Shown here piece after piece: positions 51,288 to 62,503 of a DNA stretch of 64,000 nt. Numbering within the stretch: the first letter of the stretch is position 1; each line of letters starts with the position of its first letter. The position numbers and the translations under genes were made by a program. Under the pieces are notes generated by a model, which ran no database searches, was not told the DNA's origin, and saw only the letters and a list, made by a program, of their open reading frames with translations. The DNA lies in NCBI GenBank assembly GCA_027922465.2, contig BQMF02000069.1:1116001-1180000 (forward strand), read 5' to 3'. The stretch comes from Turritopsis dohrnii. Its lineage: Eukaryota > Cnidaria > Hydrozoa > Anthoathecata > Oceaniidae.

Positions 51288-52975
51288 TAAATCTAGAATC
51301 CACTTATAATTCTTCACTAGAACCAATGAAAAGACGTGCATGAAATGACGTGTAATTTTTCAGTTAGCCTACTGTAGAAAGTTGAGCATTCTTTTGACAT
51401 ACATCCAAGCATGTAAACTTGAGTGGAATCAGAGGTCCTTGCTGTAACAACAGCTGTTCATCGACTTATTGGTTCCGTGAGCTGTATTTAAAAGACAAGG
51501 CCATATGATCTTTAACTGTAGGGCTACAAACCTTCACGGCATAGTAGTCTGCTTGACCTTTGACTCAAAAAACTTTCGTGCAGCAACATTTAATGTGAGA
51601 AGTTATAAAAAAGTTTATAAAAGAGTAAAAACTGAGGAATGCGTCATCTCAGTATGACGTCGCCTCAATATGACGACTGGAGTCGGGTGTTCGTTTATGA
51701 TTGCTATTGTTGGAATGAGTTTTAAATCTTCCAGAAGGCTTTCTCGATTTCGAACATCAGATGCATCGAATCGCTAAACTGAGAAAGAAATTTTGCGAGA
51801 AGGAAGTTGAAGTCTTATCGAATGCCTGCTCGTTTATGGAGTTCTTTACCATCTAAATCTGCTGGCATGGGCTCAACTTTTACAACTGCACATATTTCAC
51901 GGAAGAGCTCGGCGTTGATGCTCTGAAGCTCGTCATGGCAGTACAAGCTTAATGTCTCGTCATTTGATTGAACTGTTGAGGAAAACAACATTACAGCATT
52001 CACATAGTATATATTTCGGTGGTGAGATACCTATCGTCATAGATACCTATCGTCATAGATACCTATCATCATAGATGGCATTTTCAAGAGTACGATTAAA
52101 CTGTAAGCTTTTGCTATTAGATGGAATTGACACTTTGGGAGTATCGTTTTGATGCACACCCTTCTTAATTATTATTCTTGTTCATCCCTCCCAAGCCCAA
52201 CTTCTATTCTGACAAACTGATAGCCACTTCAAGGGGAGGGGTTACTTTCCCACTGACATTCGTCTCAGTTAGGCACCACTTTCTCACTTACCTCTCATCT
52301 AGCCCTATTGACCCCGAAACATCCGAAGACTTCACTGGAGAACTGGCTGGTAGAGTATGCAGTCGGTAGAATTTGTGCTCGTCCAGAACTCGGAATGCAA
52401 CTGCAACTGTACTGTAGTTGGACCTCGAAATTTTATTGACCAATAAACATTTCCGAATTTTAGCTAAAACATTACGGACTAGTCAGCAACCTCGTTTTCA
52501 TGCTACGTCACGAGGAGAAGGCGCGGCTGATAATCGGGTTTTAGCCTGGATGGTCATATTAAGCACAAGATTTATAAATAATTCTTTTCTCATTAAACGA
52601 ACTTTCTGTTATAGGTTAAAACGGTTGATGGGGAGTAAAATTTCGGACAATAATTTGGAAGTAATTCCATTTTAGTAAAGGATTGTTTGAATAAGTCAAG
52701 ATGAAAACAGAAAGATGTACAAAAATATTACGAAAGAGTTGTCCACTGACCTGGAATATATCTAGTCCCTCTTTTTGTATAACTTTATCCATTAGCGACA
52801 ATATTGACGTTTTGCACGAAACATGAACGCAAAACAGTAACTGGTTGTCATGGTTTCGATCTCTTTTTAAAGCAATTGTGACGCCATCTTTTATTACGAA
52901 ATGAAAATGAAATACAGCGTCATTTCAACTTTTAAGGGAAAATGTCCAGAAGTTACTTGTAATTACTCCTCTAGG
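51288..52975. other. Intergenic, possible isolated exon at 51815-51990
   Basis: On the minus strand a good acceptor (TGTTTTCCTCAACAG, exon start about 51989) leads into an open frame reading HDELQSINAELFREICAVVK, then VEPMPADLDGKE, to a stop at 51815. The AELFREIC...VEP pattern faintly recalls a conserved segment of invertebrate retroelement-associated genes, but I cannot name it. No partner exon was found. At 52028-52075 there is a GATACCTATCGTCATA triplication. Confidence 0.25.
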
Positions 52976-52977
52976 TA

Positions 52978-53098
52978 CCCAGTGGGCAAATTTGTTGAAA
53001 AATCACTGCACAGGAGTGCATTTCCATACAAATATACACACTATTTCAATAAAAATTCTCTTCATCACAGTGCCTTTTTGACGATTTTGCTCACTGGG
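52978..53098. mobile_element. Family B MITE, clean 121-bp copy
   Basis: The ends CCCAGTGGGCAAATTTGTTG and (inverted) CCCAGTGAGCAAAATCGTCA are flanked by TA (52976-52977 and 53099-53100). The middle has ATACACACTATTTCAATAAA. It is the reference copy for the family; others are at 11902, 33806, 37940, 55455 and 59746. Confidence 0.85.
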
Positions 53099-53107
53099 TA
53101 AGGGCAA

Positions 53108-53569
53108 TTTTATACAGTCGTGTCGAATTTACTTTTTATTCGGGTAAAATTCGACAAAAATGCGACTTTCACACAACTTTGGGCGATGCATATCAAATTC
53201 GACATGGCTTTAGACGACAGCCACATTATTCATTTATATGCTCGGATTAATTTAATCAAGACGCGTATTGATTTCTTTTAACATTTTAAAACAGTTCAAC
53301 CAAGCGTGATTAGTAGTTCCAAGGTCTTGTCCATCTTCGCTATCATTTTGTGCATTTTTTTTCTCACAACGTTCTATCAAGCTGTTATTAAATTCGACGA
53401 TGTCGATTTTATGTCGAAGATTGCCGTTTAATTCGACAAAGTCTGCTGCCACTTAATTCGTTATATCGCACTTAATTTATTTTCCCTTTATACAGTCAAA
53501 TTTTCGCCGCATTTAATAAGGAACTTAAATCGACACAGCGATTATGCGGCCGTATAAAGGTATAAATCA
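53108..53569. mobile_element. Probable MITE with TTTATAC ends
   Basis: The left end TTTTATACAGTCGTGTCGAATT and right end AATCGACACAGCGATTATGC GGCCGTATAAAGG are imperfect inverted repeats. Several ATTCGAC words lie in both orientations inside. A 66-codon minus-strand frame (53252-53452) is contained in it and has no family resemblance. Confidence 0.5.
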
Positions 53570-53651
53570 TTTTACCTGGTTTTAATTTGCTATAACTTCA
53601 ACTTCGAACCGAGATCTCTTGTCTCTTGTTTGGTTCGAGATTGACTATTAG

Positions 53652-54692
53652 TAGTAGTTTCACGAGATAGGCGAAAGTCAGTTTTCGATTTTGTTCATTA
53701 TCATCATCTTCATCATCATCATCTTCCAACTTTTCGTGTTGCTATTACACGATGGTATACAATTATTAGCTGATTTTGCTTTTTTCCCGTTTCAAAGCAT
53801 GGTACTGTAGGTGGGAGACAGAAGGTTTTTTCGTATCTTTTTTCTCGTCTTTTATTATATTATACTATGTTATTTAGGAAGATCGTATACTAAAATTGCT
53901 TAGACATTTTCATATTACTTTTGTGTTGTTTTAGTGAAGGGAACGACAAGGATTTTGAAGCACAGCTTGAAATCTGAAATTGTGCCAACCATGCATATTA
54001 TTTATATATATATGATGTTTTAGCTCTAAATCTTGACTATTTTTTGTTTTGAATCAAAGCTTGAAACGCTGAAATGATTTCTAGTGGATTTTTCGCTTTA
54101 ATTTCTTTTTTCGAAAACAAATCTTACTTTGATTATAAAATACGTATCCATGGTTGCAGTTCACACATTTCTTTTGTTTGTAGCAAATACTTTCTGATAT
54201 TACTTGTTAAGCCTATTTACACTTTTTAAAAGGTATATTAGCATTAGTGTGACTTAGGCCTAAGAGATAACAAAAAGTAACAAACTTTTATGCAGATTTT
54301 CAGCTTTCAATTTTCAAGTTAATGGAGACACCCTACACTATGCTACAAGGTTACACCACTCATTAAACAATTCGTTGTATTGTAAAACTTAAATATTTAC
54401 ACTTTTCGGCACGCGCTTTCTTCACTGCATACAGACACTTTGATCACGATTTGTATTTGAAATACTGTGAATCTTGCCATACATATAAGACTGGCTTTGT
54501 CGAAATATTTAAAGTATGCCAATTATCAGGCCCCTTAATCAACCAAAACCAATTTTTACAAAAATCTTTAAATTACAAAATGTTTGCGCGGAAAATTTTC
54601 TTTTTTAATGTACAGCTTGCTGTGTGTATAAATTGGAAAGCTTGAGCGCAGGGGGTATTTTTAGCTAAAGCTACATGCAAGTTTTATTTTTT
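53652..54692 (-). mobile_element. Family A element, copy 4, end-truncated
   Basis: Inverted copy from TAGTAGTTTCACGAGATAGG to TTTTTAGCTAAAGCTACATG. The GCCCCCGCAGCGAACG terminus is missing and the internal ATC run is short. It is more diverged than copies 1-3. An AT-rich insertion or divergence occurs near 54290-54600. Confidence 0.7.
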
Positions 54693-55862
54693 GCATGGAA
54701 ATTATTGTTTGTCGTGACTTTGGCCTAAATATTAGATTTTTTGTTCCTTAATGAAGACGAGGCTGAAATGACGTGGAGGCGATGAATCTAGAATTTTCAA
54801 AATAAACCCTGGAAACGAGGTTGGCGAACTTTTAACCTTTAAGCTTTTGATAATTACGGAAGGTTATGTAGACTTCCCGTTGTGGCCACGCTCTTGCCGT
54901 TAAATTGATGTCTAGTTCAAAAGGTCTTTTTGTTCCAATTTTACAAGAGAAGTTTTGATATCAGAGAAAGACGTGAATTGTTAACAAGGTAACGGATTTT
55001 GATATTCTCTTGAATGTTCAGCAAATTGTTTACAAAATAATCTAAACATATTGACCATTCTCACGAAGATAAGATAATAAAGAAACTCTGTTTAAAAAAA
55101 AAAACGGTGAATAAATAAAAGGGAGTGGTTGAAAAAAAAAGAAACATCGAAAAAAAGGATTTATTTTGAATTATCTGTTTGATGGCCAAATATTTGACAA
55201 CTGATTTGATCAAACATTCAGCGGATGATTTTTTATACGATAAACACAACACAGAAGTAAGTTTTAACAAAATCATTTGGAATATCTCTCTGTCAAATGA
55301 AATCAAAAGATTACATCGGATTTCTAGGCAATGTTTCGTTTCGTTTCGTTTCGTTCTTTTTTGAAATGACAGCCTAATATTGTTTTTCGATAATGTTTGT
55401 AAATATCACCGTTCTTTTTGTTAGCTTTTCAAATAAGTTTATGGAGTATGCTTACCCCAGTGGGAAATTTTTTTGAAAAATCACTGTGAATGAGCGCACA
55501 CTATTATACACACTTTACACACACTATTTCAATAAAAATGCTCTTCAACGCAGTGGTGTTTTGACGATTTTGCCCATTGAGACATTACTACTGACCACTT
55601 GTGAATGACGACGATAGACGGTATGCATAATATAGACACTTAGATTTGTACTGGAGTACTGGAACCGAAGTTGAATAACATCGGACTCTGTATAATGACG
55701 AAAGGTTATCTTAGCCAGGAACCAGACGGAGGCACATGTTTGAATAGTGTTATCATTTGAAATAGTGAAGAAACATACAAGGGTAAACTGGGCTTCAGAT
55801 GAACTATATTTTTTTAGGGCTGGTTTACTTCTTTCATTCTTTAGACTCATATTTCTTTTCAT
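54693..55862. other. Intergenic, family B MITE and simple repeat
   Basis: It contains a GTTTC repeat at 55331-55354 and a family B MITE at 55455-55582 (CCCCAGTGGGAAATTTTTTT to TTTTGACGATTTTGCCCATTG) next to a TA. No gene recognised. Confidence 0.55.
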
Positions 55863-56114
55863 TTGCAGTTCTTAGGTAGCATGAAAGGTGATTATGATGG
55901 CTTACCAAAATCGTTAGCGAGCGCAACAGCAACAGCGTCATTGATTGCAACCTTTGGACCTCTCTTCTCCACGCACTTCCTGGCAATAACAGTTCTTGTA
56001 TTTATACTGATGATAATAACAGTTGAAATTTATAGTCGGTCGTTGCATGATAACACGTACAAGCGTATCAGAGCGCAGTCTATTTCTTTCAATCATCAAC
56101 AAAAACAAATAGCT

Positions 56115-56150
<36 letters not shown>

Positions 56151-56288
56151 AACAACAACAACAACGACAACAATAACAACAACAACACGAATAATGTGGT
56201 GATGATGAGAAAACGGGCACAGACAGACGTGAGGAGAGGCGCCCATCACAAATTACGGAGATCAACTGAATATGCATCGTTTAAATAA
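55863..56288 (+). CDS. Hypothetical membrane protein, probable terminal exon
   Basis: I do not recognise this protein. A strong splice acceptor (TTTCTTTTCATTTGCAG, ending about 55867) overlaps the first codons. The frame is best read as the last exon of a spliced plus-strand gene, entering at FLGSMKGDYDG, rather than starting at the Met at 55863. The order is: a small hydrophobic Ala/Thr stretch (LASATATASLIATFGPLF), a clear membrane segment (FLAITVLVFILMIITVEIY), a basic polar region (YSRSLHDNTYKRIRAQS), a poly-Asn tract of about 30 residues encoded by an AAC microsatellite, and a basic tail (MRKRAQTDVRRGAHHKLRRS). The stop is 56286-56288, overlapping AATAAA. Upstream exons were not identified. 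It may be a short single-pass membrane protein; the role is unknown. Confidence 0.45.
56118..56190. repeat. AAC microsatellite inside the reading frame
   Basis: Near-pure AAC with a few AAT and GAC units, encoding poly-Asn in the 55863-56288 frame. Its length is a multiple of three, so the frame stays open across it. Confidence 0.9.
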
Positions 56289-56609
56289 AGTTGCAAAAGT
56301 TGTCATGTTATGGAATTAGTTTGAAATCTGATTCCGCTGCGTGCTGAAGTTGTGACAATGTTGATGGAGACAAAGTGTTAACGTCAGCCTTTTTTTTATT
56401 TATTTGCAATTTCGAAACAAACTCGGTGTTTTTGTACGTTGTTTCAAGCAATTACTTTAAATAGCTTCAACATCCTGAATGAGATCGTGTCGTTCTTTTG
56501 CTAAATTGACAGAATTTTTGGTACTTGTTGATTATCTGTTGTTTTTTTTGAGAGGGGGAGGGGTGGAATAACCGACAAGTAGAGGGTACTACCCTAACCC
56601 TAACCTGGG

Positions 56610-57496
56610 TGGGAATGGGGGCTTGAGCCCCCCCCCCCCCCCCCCCCCCAACTTTTTTGTCAAGCATAGTTGATTTTTTTTATATTTCTTTTTTATACTC
56701 ACAACTCATCAAAAAGATCTCCAAAGGCAATGACATTAGCACTCCCATCCTTTCGTAATAACAAGTATGTGATAAAACAAAGAAACCATTGGATATTGCG
56801 CATGATTTTTCATTCTTCAAAACATCCATCCTTTCGTAAAATGAGCTCAAGTAAGAGGAACCTTATCAGTCAGGTGGTTATCCTCATGAAACTTATCATG
56901 GTAGCACCAGCAACAAATGCCGAGAGCGAAAGAATCTTTTCTGCCATGAAACGAGTTAAGACATATTTACGTAATAAGATGACGAACGAACGGATGAACT
57001 ATTTAATGATCATGCACGTTCACAAAGATTGACTAAATGATCTAGATTTTGTTGAAATCGGCAACAACTTTGTGAGTGCCAATCAAAGGAGGAGAAACAA
57101 ATTCGGTATTTTTAACAATTTAGATTACGGTAAAGTCCCTGAAATTACATCTACAAGAGAATGTGCAACGCAAACAACCGATGTTTGAATCACAGCCTAA
57201 CATAATATATGTATTGTAATTTTTATTTTATGGTCAAAGTGAATACATACAAAAAATAAAACATTTTTTTAGTCCTTTACCTGTTAAATTAAAGTAGCTC
57301 CGAATTCCGGTGAAAATAAGTTCAAAAAACATAGGTATAAGTATGAAAAATCTTGATTTTCAGTGCTCGAATAAGCAATCTAGGGGTTGTAAAATTGAAA
57401 AATTTTCTTGGCCCGTCCGTCCCAACCATGGTGGGGCCTCCTTAGATACTAAACATGTTCAGCCCCCCCAAGTCAAAACACTTTGCTACGTCCCTG
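56610..57496 (+). mobile_element. hAT transposon remnant
   Basis: The left part has GGGGGCTTGAGCCC followed by a run of 22 C (56628-56649). The right end is AGCCCCCCCAAGTCAAAAC, then GCTACGTCCCTG (ending 57496), the same terminus as the hAT-like element at 26960-27490. The left terminal CAGGGACGTAG is missing. A transposase C-terminus lies inside. Confidence 0.7.
56730..57188 (+). pseudogene. hAT transposase C-terminal dimerisation domain
   Basis: The frame reads VVILMKLIMVAPATNAESER, then IFSAMKRVKTYLRNKM and NERMNYLMIMHVHKD. This is the hAT C-terminal dimerisation domain (PATNAxSERxFSAxxRVKTYLRxxMxxxRLNxLMxLHVHK). TGA at 57030-57032 interrupts it, and it continues in frame LNDLDFVEIGNNFVS, then RRRNKFGIF. 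The catalytic domain upstream is absent, so only the tail of the enzyme survives. The family performs cut-and-paste transposition with 8-bp duplications; this copy is inactive. Confidence 0.85.
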
Positions 57497-57639
57497 CATC
57501 AGATTATACCTACTGAAATTCACAACTACGCCTACAAATGTCGGGAATAAGAGAACTCCAGATGACATTTCTGCTGTTCAGCAACGCTGTTGTCGCCTAC
57601 ACGGTTTTTTTCTATAAGCAACAAGTTTATAACCAACAC

Positions 57640-57878
57640 TAGCAAATTTTCTCAAAAGCTGAGCAACAGTACTGCAAGGACCTTAGATAAATTAACAATA
57701 TGAAATTTTGAAATGATGCAACACTAGCAAAGCTACAGCACAATTTTTGAAATTGTAACACTAGGTTGTTACACTAGGATGCAGTACTAGGTTGTGCGCG
57801 CAATGTAATGATTTGAATGTCCTAGAGTTTATACTTACATACAAAAAGGTTTCCAAGAATGCACATTTGTATATTTTC

Positions 57879-57909
<31 letters not shown>

Positions 57910-58262
57910 TATCCAGAATGGCCTCTTCAGTTCCTTAAGGTACTGTTATCAATGAGGGTCCTGCGAAGGAGGTCCTAGAGCATTTAAAGCCTCCATTTGG
58001 GCTACGCAAGCTGTAATGACAGGAAGCGCACAACTAGACAACCATCCAAGACATCATCCCTACTCTATTGCTGAGCGCTAAACAGACAGGAGTGATTCAC
58101 ACTGTTAAGTCGCTGGCGTGACTCTGTCAGGGATTGAACCCGCGACCTTCCGAACCAGGAAAGGAGCACTCTACCACAAGGCTACCAGTCGGCATTGATA
58201 ATGATAATGCTTAGCAGCAAATTAAGCAACAGTACTACTAAAAATGGTCATTTTTTAAGTAA
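57640..58262 (-). repeat. Family G repeat, copy 2, split by a SINE
   Basis: In inverse orientation to 12385-12674: left part CTCAAAAGCTGAGCAACAGT, TGCAACACTAGCAAAG, AATGATTTGAATGTCCTA (57640-57850) and right part TTAGCAGCAAATTAAGCAAC, AAAAATGGTCATTTTTTAAG (58205-58262). The SINE at 57876-58192 sits between. Confidence 0.65.
57876..58192 (-). mobile_element. tRNA-derived SINE, copy 2
   Basis: The minus-strand head from 58192 reads GCCGACTGGTAGCCTTGTGG, then TAGAGTGCTC, with B box GGTTCAATCCC near 58130-58140. The body is as in copy 1, and the tail on the plus strand is an ATT run (57879-57910). About nine tenths of the bases match copy 1 by eye. Confidence 0.85.
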
Positions 58263-60291
58263 CATTACTACTTACATCAAAGCTTGGTTGCTTGTAAAAA
58301 AGAACGAGTATACAATAAATCAAGCAAGGATTAGAGCCTGATTTTATACGTGTTTTTGTTTAAATATTTCACGAACCCAAACTATCCTTGTTCGTTTTTT
58401 TATCTCGTCTACGTTTTCTTATAATATGATAAAGGGCGGCAAGATCTGAAATACTTTTTCGTTTGTTGATGTTCATCTTTCTTCTTTACTTGTTAACTGA
58501 GAGTTTTGAAATTAGTATTTTGGAAATAGTACTTGAGAGTGTTCACACCTGGCGATTGGGAATTGCGATGATTAATTTTTTTTATTTTTTTATCGCTGTG
58601 ATCGTCGTAATCTGCCAGGTCTGATCTAGCTTTAAGATTTCTATGTTATAGGACTATGTCAACTCACACGCTTTGAGTGTGTGACACACACATTTTAAAA
58701 ATATAAATTCTATAAATTTCTGAAATATTTTTAGGAAATTCCTTATGTGAAATAAAAAGTTTGTGGAATATTTAAGTAGTTTTCTTCAAATCTTCACTTT
58801 GCTACTTTTTCCTGCAATCACTGAGTGCATTTTATTGCAATACAGAGTATAAAATTTCGAAAAGTTCTCTGGTACGCCAACCAAGACTGCTGGTTATAAA
58901 TCTCACACACATTTTATCATTTTATCTGTATAAGATATTATTCGAATCTTTGTTTAAACACCTTGCTTTGACTTAGCCAACAAGTATGGTTCCGTTCTGA
59001 AGATTTTAATGATCCCACTACTAAATAGACATGATATAAAATATATAGAATAATAATGATAATAAACTAAAAATAGGTTTATCTAACAGAGAACAACCTA
59101 CCGAGTAACAAAGCCATGTAAAAATGTTATTTGCTTTTTAAGATTCAAATCTCCGAAAGAACATCGAACATTCACCCAACTAACCACGTGATGTAAACAA
59201 TTAACCACGTGATGTAAACATATATCTGTCATTTTTTCATCACATTTCGAATTTAGATCGGCCTTCTTTTCATTGTAACCAAGCCAACAAATAAATATTA
59301 AACAAAGATAATCCCAGGTCCACATAAAACGTTTTTTCTATAACCAAATAATGAACTGCTTTAAAGCACGTTTGGGATCCAAATAAGGCGATGCGTGTTG
59401 ACAAGGTTTAATCATTGGTATCTGGTGACGTTGTATCAATCGGCTATTCTGTGTTTTATGAATAGTAAATGATTGTTAAGTTCTATACACACATCACCGA
59501 CAGCGCAAACGTTGGTAATCGTTAGTTACGAAATCTTTCCTGTTTCTTTCTCACAGAGTGGAATTCAATTGTCTAATATGAATTGTCAATCCCTCTCTAT
59601 GAGAGAGATGTAGAGAGATTAACATCACGAGGAGAGGGAGATGAATGGATAAAGTGTGCTATTCATGTGACGGTAATTGATGTTTCCTCTTATGGGTACG
59701 TAGCCATGGTGATATTTTCCAGCCACGGCTTCTCTTGTTATTTCACCCCAGTGGCAAAATCGCCAAAACCGCGATCAAGAGCATTTTTATTGAAATAGGG
59801 ATATTAGGGATAATAGGGATATTTTCCGACATCATAGGGATATTTCTATAAAATTTCCATAAATTTGCCCAATGGGATATTTCCAATAAGAAGCTACAAA
59901 ATTGTTATAATTAAAAAACAAACGTGGTTTGAGAAACATCGTGACAAATCGTCGTGGTCATCCTCTCTTAACATGAGAACTTCAAGAATGTTCATGTTTG
60001 TAAACATAAAAAGTCACGCCATGGTTTTATTATAAATGTTGTATGAAAATGGCGGTAAATTGATTTTTTTCAGAAAAAATACAAATAAACAATTGATTAG
60101 GATGAATTGAGAAATTAAAAGTGTTTTTCGCAATGCTGTTACACATATCAAATGATCCATGGATAATATGTTACAATTTTGTAGAGCAAATTGCCATCAA
60201 TTAAGCAAACCGTGGGAGAATTACTAATCAATTATGACTTGTCATTATGACGAGGAGTTAATTCAAATTATTGCAAGCTTTTATCCACAAC

Positions 60292-60323
<32 letters not shown>

Positions 60324-61330
60324 GACGGCATCGTTGTTTTCACGCGTAACCAATAAGTTCAACATGAAGTTCAATATAACAAAGTAATATTGTCTTGGTT
60401 ACTAACAAGCTCGGAATGCTGTGTCGGTAGGCAAGGTTTTAGAAAAGCCATAAAATGGCCTATAATGCAATGGTTTAAAAATAGATATTACTGCAATGAA
60501 TGCTTAAGGTAAAAACGACCAGCTGAGTTGGTCTATATTTAAATTTCTGATTCATTGCTTTATTGATCAATCATAAAAGTTCAACAAATTTACTCGCTCT
60601 TTGCAAAGTTTTTGTATGAAGCTGGATAGTTTTCATAGTGAAAATGTTCATACAAAAACAAATATAAAATATTCTGTATGGTCTTCTTATTTTATCCTCA
60701 ATTGTTCCTTTTGCTTTTAAGTTCAATATCACTGTACCAAAGATTGAAATTCAAATTCACGAAGAACAACTTGGTTTGTACAGACACAAAATCGTCCTCT
60801 GTATCCGTAAGAGTTGGCCTTTGAAGTTTAAAGGAATAACAGAATGTTTTATTTGATGTTTTACCTTGATTTTGAACCTGGTGGGAAACCTTAGTAAAGT
60901 TATCTGACTTATTCGGATAAATGTCGTGGACTTCTGACTCCTGGAAGACCTTTTGACCAGAAAAAATTTAATTGCAGTCTGGTATTTTGTTGCCATAACA
61001 ACTAGTTATGTCGATCATACACCTGGAATTTCCCCTTGAGTCACGTTGCTAAGATACAAGGAAGATGAGGGGAGACTAGTTACTTAGAATTTTTAGATTT
61101 TTGTAATGGATAGTCGCTTTGAGAGGAAAACATGTTAGATAAACAGGAAGCAGAAAAAACACGAATATTTTATACGCAGGATTTTCCTTTTATTGTTTTC
61201 TTATGAAAGTTAAAACACTTTTAAGAAAACGTTATATCTAAAACATATATACATATATGGCTTTTTTGTTTTTGAAACAAATCACCCAGTATTATGATAA
61301 TGTTAAAAATCGGCATTTGAATGCAAAAGA
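58263..61330. other. Intergenic with a family B MITE and a simple repeat
   Basis: A family B MITE is at 59746-59877 (CCCCAGTGGCAAAATCGCC to AAATTTGCCCAATGGG), whose middle has expanded AGGGATAT repeats. An ACA repeat is at 60288-60323. ACCACGTGATGTAAAC is duplicated at 59184-59219. No gene recognised. Confidence 0.5.
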
Positions 61331-61437
61331 ACGACGTGACGTAATGACGATAATGACGTTAGACAAATAAATTAACGTACAACAAATTTGCTATGACATG
61401 ACGTCATTTGTCAAGAAGCTGACGACTATGGCGTCAT
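61331..61437. promoter_or_regulatory. Cluster of CRE-like TGACGT sites
   Basis: TGACGTAA (61337-61344), TGACGTTA (61354-61361), a perfect TGACGTCA (61399-61406) and GCGTCAT (61431-61437) lie within 107 bp, about 330 bp beyond the Rho GTPase stop codon. CREB/ATF factors bind such octamers. Whether this acts as an enhancer, or serves a neighbouring gene, cannot be told from sequence. Confidence 0.3.
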
Positions 61438-61767
61438 AGGTGACCATGGGTACACCAAGTTTCTGTTTGCTTTAAGTTCATGCTTTATATTTCGGTTTTA
61501 CTACAATACTTTAGATCTGTGTTGAAAACTTATATAAATTCATTTGGAATATCTAAACCGTCCACAGGGCCTGCTGTGTTCTAGTAGAGATTTTGATAAA
61601 TTTGCAGCTTGCTGTTAAACTCTCTTTGGCTGCATACAACATTTTTTATGATATGACGACTAATGGTATTTCGGCTGCCGTCATATCAAATCGTTCTCAA
61701 AACGAAGTGACTCCTCCGGTGCGCGTTGTCTTCCACAACTGTAATCGGCATCCGTAACATCAGCAGT

Positions 61768-62503
61768 TTAACGAACAGTTGAGAGTCTCTTAATACTGAG
61801 AGCTCTCTGGTAACGCCTGCTGATGTTACCTTTCACTTTTTTGATGATCGACATCTTGCGTGTTTTCTTAATGGAGCACTGGGCAGAAGTCTCGAACAAG
61901 CTTGAAACGCCAGTGTTGGTTAAAGCAGAACACTCCACAAATGCTACGGCACCGATTTTTTCCGCCATTTCTTTCCCATCTTCATAGGTGATTGAATTTT
62001 GAATTGTACTGCGCAAGTCTATCTTGTTCCCGCAAAGTACGATGGGAACGTTCGGACAGTACTGCTTGATTTCTGGTGACCATTTCTCGAAAGTGTTGTC
62101 TAAGCTGTCCGGCCTATCGACGCTGTAGCATAGTATTGCAATGGAGGCGTCTTCGTACATCAACGCTCGAAGTTGATCGAACTCTTCCTGACCAGCGGTG
62201 TCAAATAAAACAAGTTCAATCTGAAAAAATAGAAATAAAAAGAAATTTATAAATCACCACATATAGCAGAATAATACTATTTTCTACATGTAAAGTCACT
62301 TTATGTTTTTAGAATTATCGTGAGGATTTTACCTGATAGCCGTTGACGTCCAAATCGGCGACATAATTATCAAACACAGTCGGAACATAGTCTGACGGCA
62401 TTTCAGATTTTGTAAACACGTGTAGTAAACTCGTTTTACCGCAAGCACCGTCACCGACAATTACTAATTTACGTCGTAAAGTTTTCTCTGTCGTAATTCC
62501 CAT
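61768..62503 (-). CDS. Rho-family small GTPase without CAAX box, two exons
   Basis: Exons 62503-62333 and 62220-61768, GT-AG intron, phase 0, product 207 aa. The start (GAAATGGGA) has a good context. Order: P-loop [11 protein letters not shown], switch [20 protein letters not shown] (effector Thr present), switch [41 protein letters not shown], guanine specificity GNKIDLR, and G5 ECSALT. The P-loop Gly and switch Gln equivalents match normal Rho, so GTPase activity is expected. Three features differ from RhoA/Rac/Cdc42. The Rho insert after NKIDLR is about ten residues shorter. Switch II reads RALMYED instead of RPLSYPDTD. The C-terminus is a basic tail ([20 protein letters not shown]... ending KRLSTVR) with no Cys near the end, so no CAAX prenylation. 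Membrane contact, if any, would be electrostatic. It could be a lineage-specific atypical Rho; I cannot assign an orthologue. Confidence 0.93.

Noticed and set aside
55938..56249. Minus-strand frame with poly-Val
   Set aside because: Antisense translation of the AAC microsatellite in the 55863-56288 exon.
59790..59850. Homing-endonuclease-site-like TAGGGATAATAGGGATAT
   Set aside because: It is a local expansion of an AGGGATAT repeat inside a MITE and does not match the known I-SceI site exactly.
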